Assembly: GCA_903929325.1 (NCBI GenBank) | Contig: CAIYUD010000044.1 | Location: forward strand, 1-6,296 | Reading direction: 5' to 3' | DNA: 6,296 nt | Origin: an uncultured Opitutia bacterium | GTDB taxonomy: Bacteria > Verrucomicrobiota > Verrucomicrobiia > Opitutales > UBA953 | In this document: in pieces, positions 5,734-6,296 of the stretch | Numbering within the stretch: position 1 is the first letter of the stretch | Layout: every line of letters starts with the position of its first letter | Program-made: the position numbers and the translations under genes | The notes under the pieces: generated by a model | The model's input: only the letters and a program-made list of their open reading frames with translations | Database searches by the model: none | Told to the model about the DNA's origin: nothing

Positions 5734-6296
5734 ATGTTACTGGCGTCGCGAAATTTTGCTTACCACCTTGTTGCAAATGGTGCGCGCGCCATCGCTGAAA
5801 CTTTTGCGACTGTTGAAGCAGAAGGCTGGGAAAGTGTGCCTACGGGTGCCTGCCTTTTTGCAAGCAACCATCAGAGCATGCTGGATCCACCTTTGATTGG
5901 TGGACTCATCCCGCGAGAGATTGCCTTCGTGGCCCGCAAAACGCTTTTTGATAATCCGGTTTTTGGTGGAATTATCCGGGCCTGCCGCGCAATCCCGCTT
6001 GACCGCGGGGAGGCGGATATCTCAGCCATTCGTCGGACGCTAGCAGTGCTTGCTGAGGGGCGCGCTCTCTTAATATTCCCCGAAGGAACCCGAAGCATGG
6101 ACGGGGAGTTACAGCCGACAAAATCGGGTGCGGGTTTGCTGGCAATTAAGTCGGGCGTGCCGGTTGTTCCGGTGCGTATCCGTGGGATACGAGACGTCTT
6201 GCCGCGCGGCTCACAGTGGCTACGTGGCGGCGCTCGTATCCGGGTTCAATTCGGCAAGGCCATTCCAGCTTCTGCATTAGACCCTGGGAAGGACCA
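5734..6296 (+). CDS. plsC: 1-acyl-sn-glycerol-3-phosphate acyltransferase PlsC (runs off the right edge)
   Basis: I translated the frame from the ATG at 5734; it stays open for 187 full codons to the window end, so the C-terminus is missing. The family signatures are in the right order. NHQSMLD (45-51) holds the catalytic H(X4)D pair, His46 and Asp51. AIPLDRG (86-92) is motif II, FPEGTRS (115-121) is the glycerol-3-phosphate-binding motif III, and VPVVPVRIRG (142-151) is motif IV. The enzyme acylates lysophosphatidic acid to phosphatidic acid at the inner face of the membrane. The N-terminus is short (His46 comes early) and has no clear membrane helix, only an amphipathic-looking stretch at 1-27, which is usual for the short PlsC type. 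The start lies 3 bp after the aroA-cmk stop without a Shine-Dalgarno motif, which points to translational coupling. A related 1-acylglycerophosphate acyltransferase-like enzyme is the only real alternative. Confidence 0.92.
   Translation, partial: MLLASRNFAYHLVANGARAIAETFATVEAEGWESVPTGACLFASNHQSMLDPPLIGGLIPREIAFVARKTLFDNPVFGGIIRACRAIPLDRGEADISAIRRTLAVLAEGRALLIFPEGTRSMDGELQPTKSGAGLLAIKSGVPVVPVRIRGIRDVLPRGSQWLRGGARIRVQFGKAIPASALDPGKD

Noticed and set aside
1..6296. CRISPR array, mobile element, tRNA/rRNA, toxin-antitoxin or defence system
   Set aside because: No spaced repeats, terminal inverted repeats, transposase motifs, RNA-gene signatures or defence domains were seen on either strand.

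Overview
The window is ordinary bacterial chromosome with about 95% coding density and intermediate GC. It carries five protein genes: two on the minus strand at the left and three in a tight operon on the plus strand at the right. The contents suggest a Verrucomicrobiota-type bacterium (Opitutae-like). This rests on a membrane-anchored protein with a formylglycine-generating-enzyme-like (FGE-like) C-terminus, on AroA fused to cytidylate kinase and followed by plsC, and on the lack of Shine-Dalgarno motifs at the starts. The taxonomic call is an inference from gene content, not from a marker gene.

Left part, minus strand. Positions 1-939 hold the N-terminal 313 residues of a membrane-anchored nucleotide-sugar dehydratase/epimerase of the WbpM/FlaA1/CapD family, cut off by the window edge. 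Directly upstream of its ATG is an almost perfect sigma-70 promoter (TTGACA, 17 bp, TCTAAT). Its predicted start point lies only about 2 nt before the start codon, so the mRNA may be leaderless. Upstream of that, 994-2745 (possibly to 2790) encodes a single-pass membrane protein with a long alpha-helical region and a degenerate FGE-like domain that lacks the copper-binding cysteines of true FGE.

Right part, plus strand. tyrA (2855-3712), an aroA-cmk gene fusion (3715-5730) and plsC (5734 to past the window end) are separated by only 2 and 3 bp and almost certainly share one transcript. TyrA and the AroA half act in the shikimate/aromatic amino acid pathway. The Cmk half makes CDP from CMP, and PlsC makes phosphatidic acid, which is later activated with CTP. 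The order tyrA-aroA-cmk-plsC resembles the conserved aroA-cmk-rpsA and cmk-plsC clusters of other bacteria, so rpsA could lie beyond the right edge (inference).

The two transcription units diverge from about 2745-2855. A good minus-strand promoter candidate there overlaps the first codons of tyrA. No RNA genes, mobile elements, CRISPR arrays, long repeats or convincing terminators were seen. No clearly new biological system is present. The points most worth a second look are the leaderless-type promoter, the cofactor-less FGE-like membrane protein beside a polysaccharide gene, and the very tight AroA-Cmk fusion with a shortened kinase lid.
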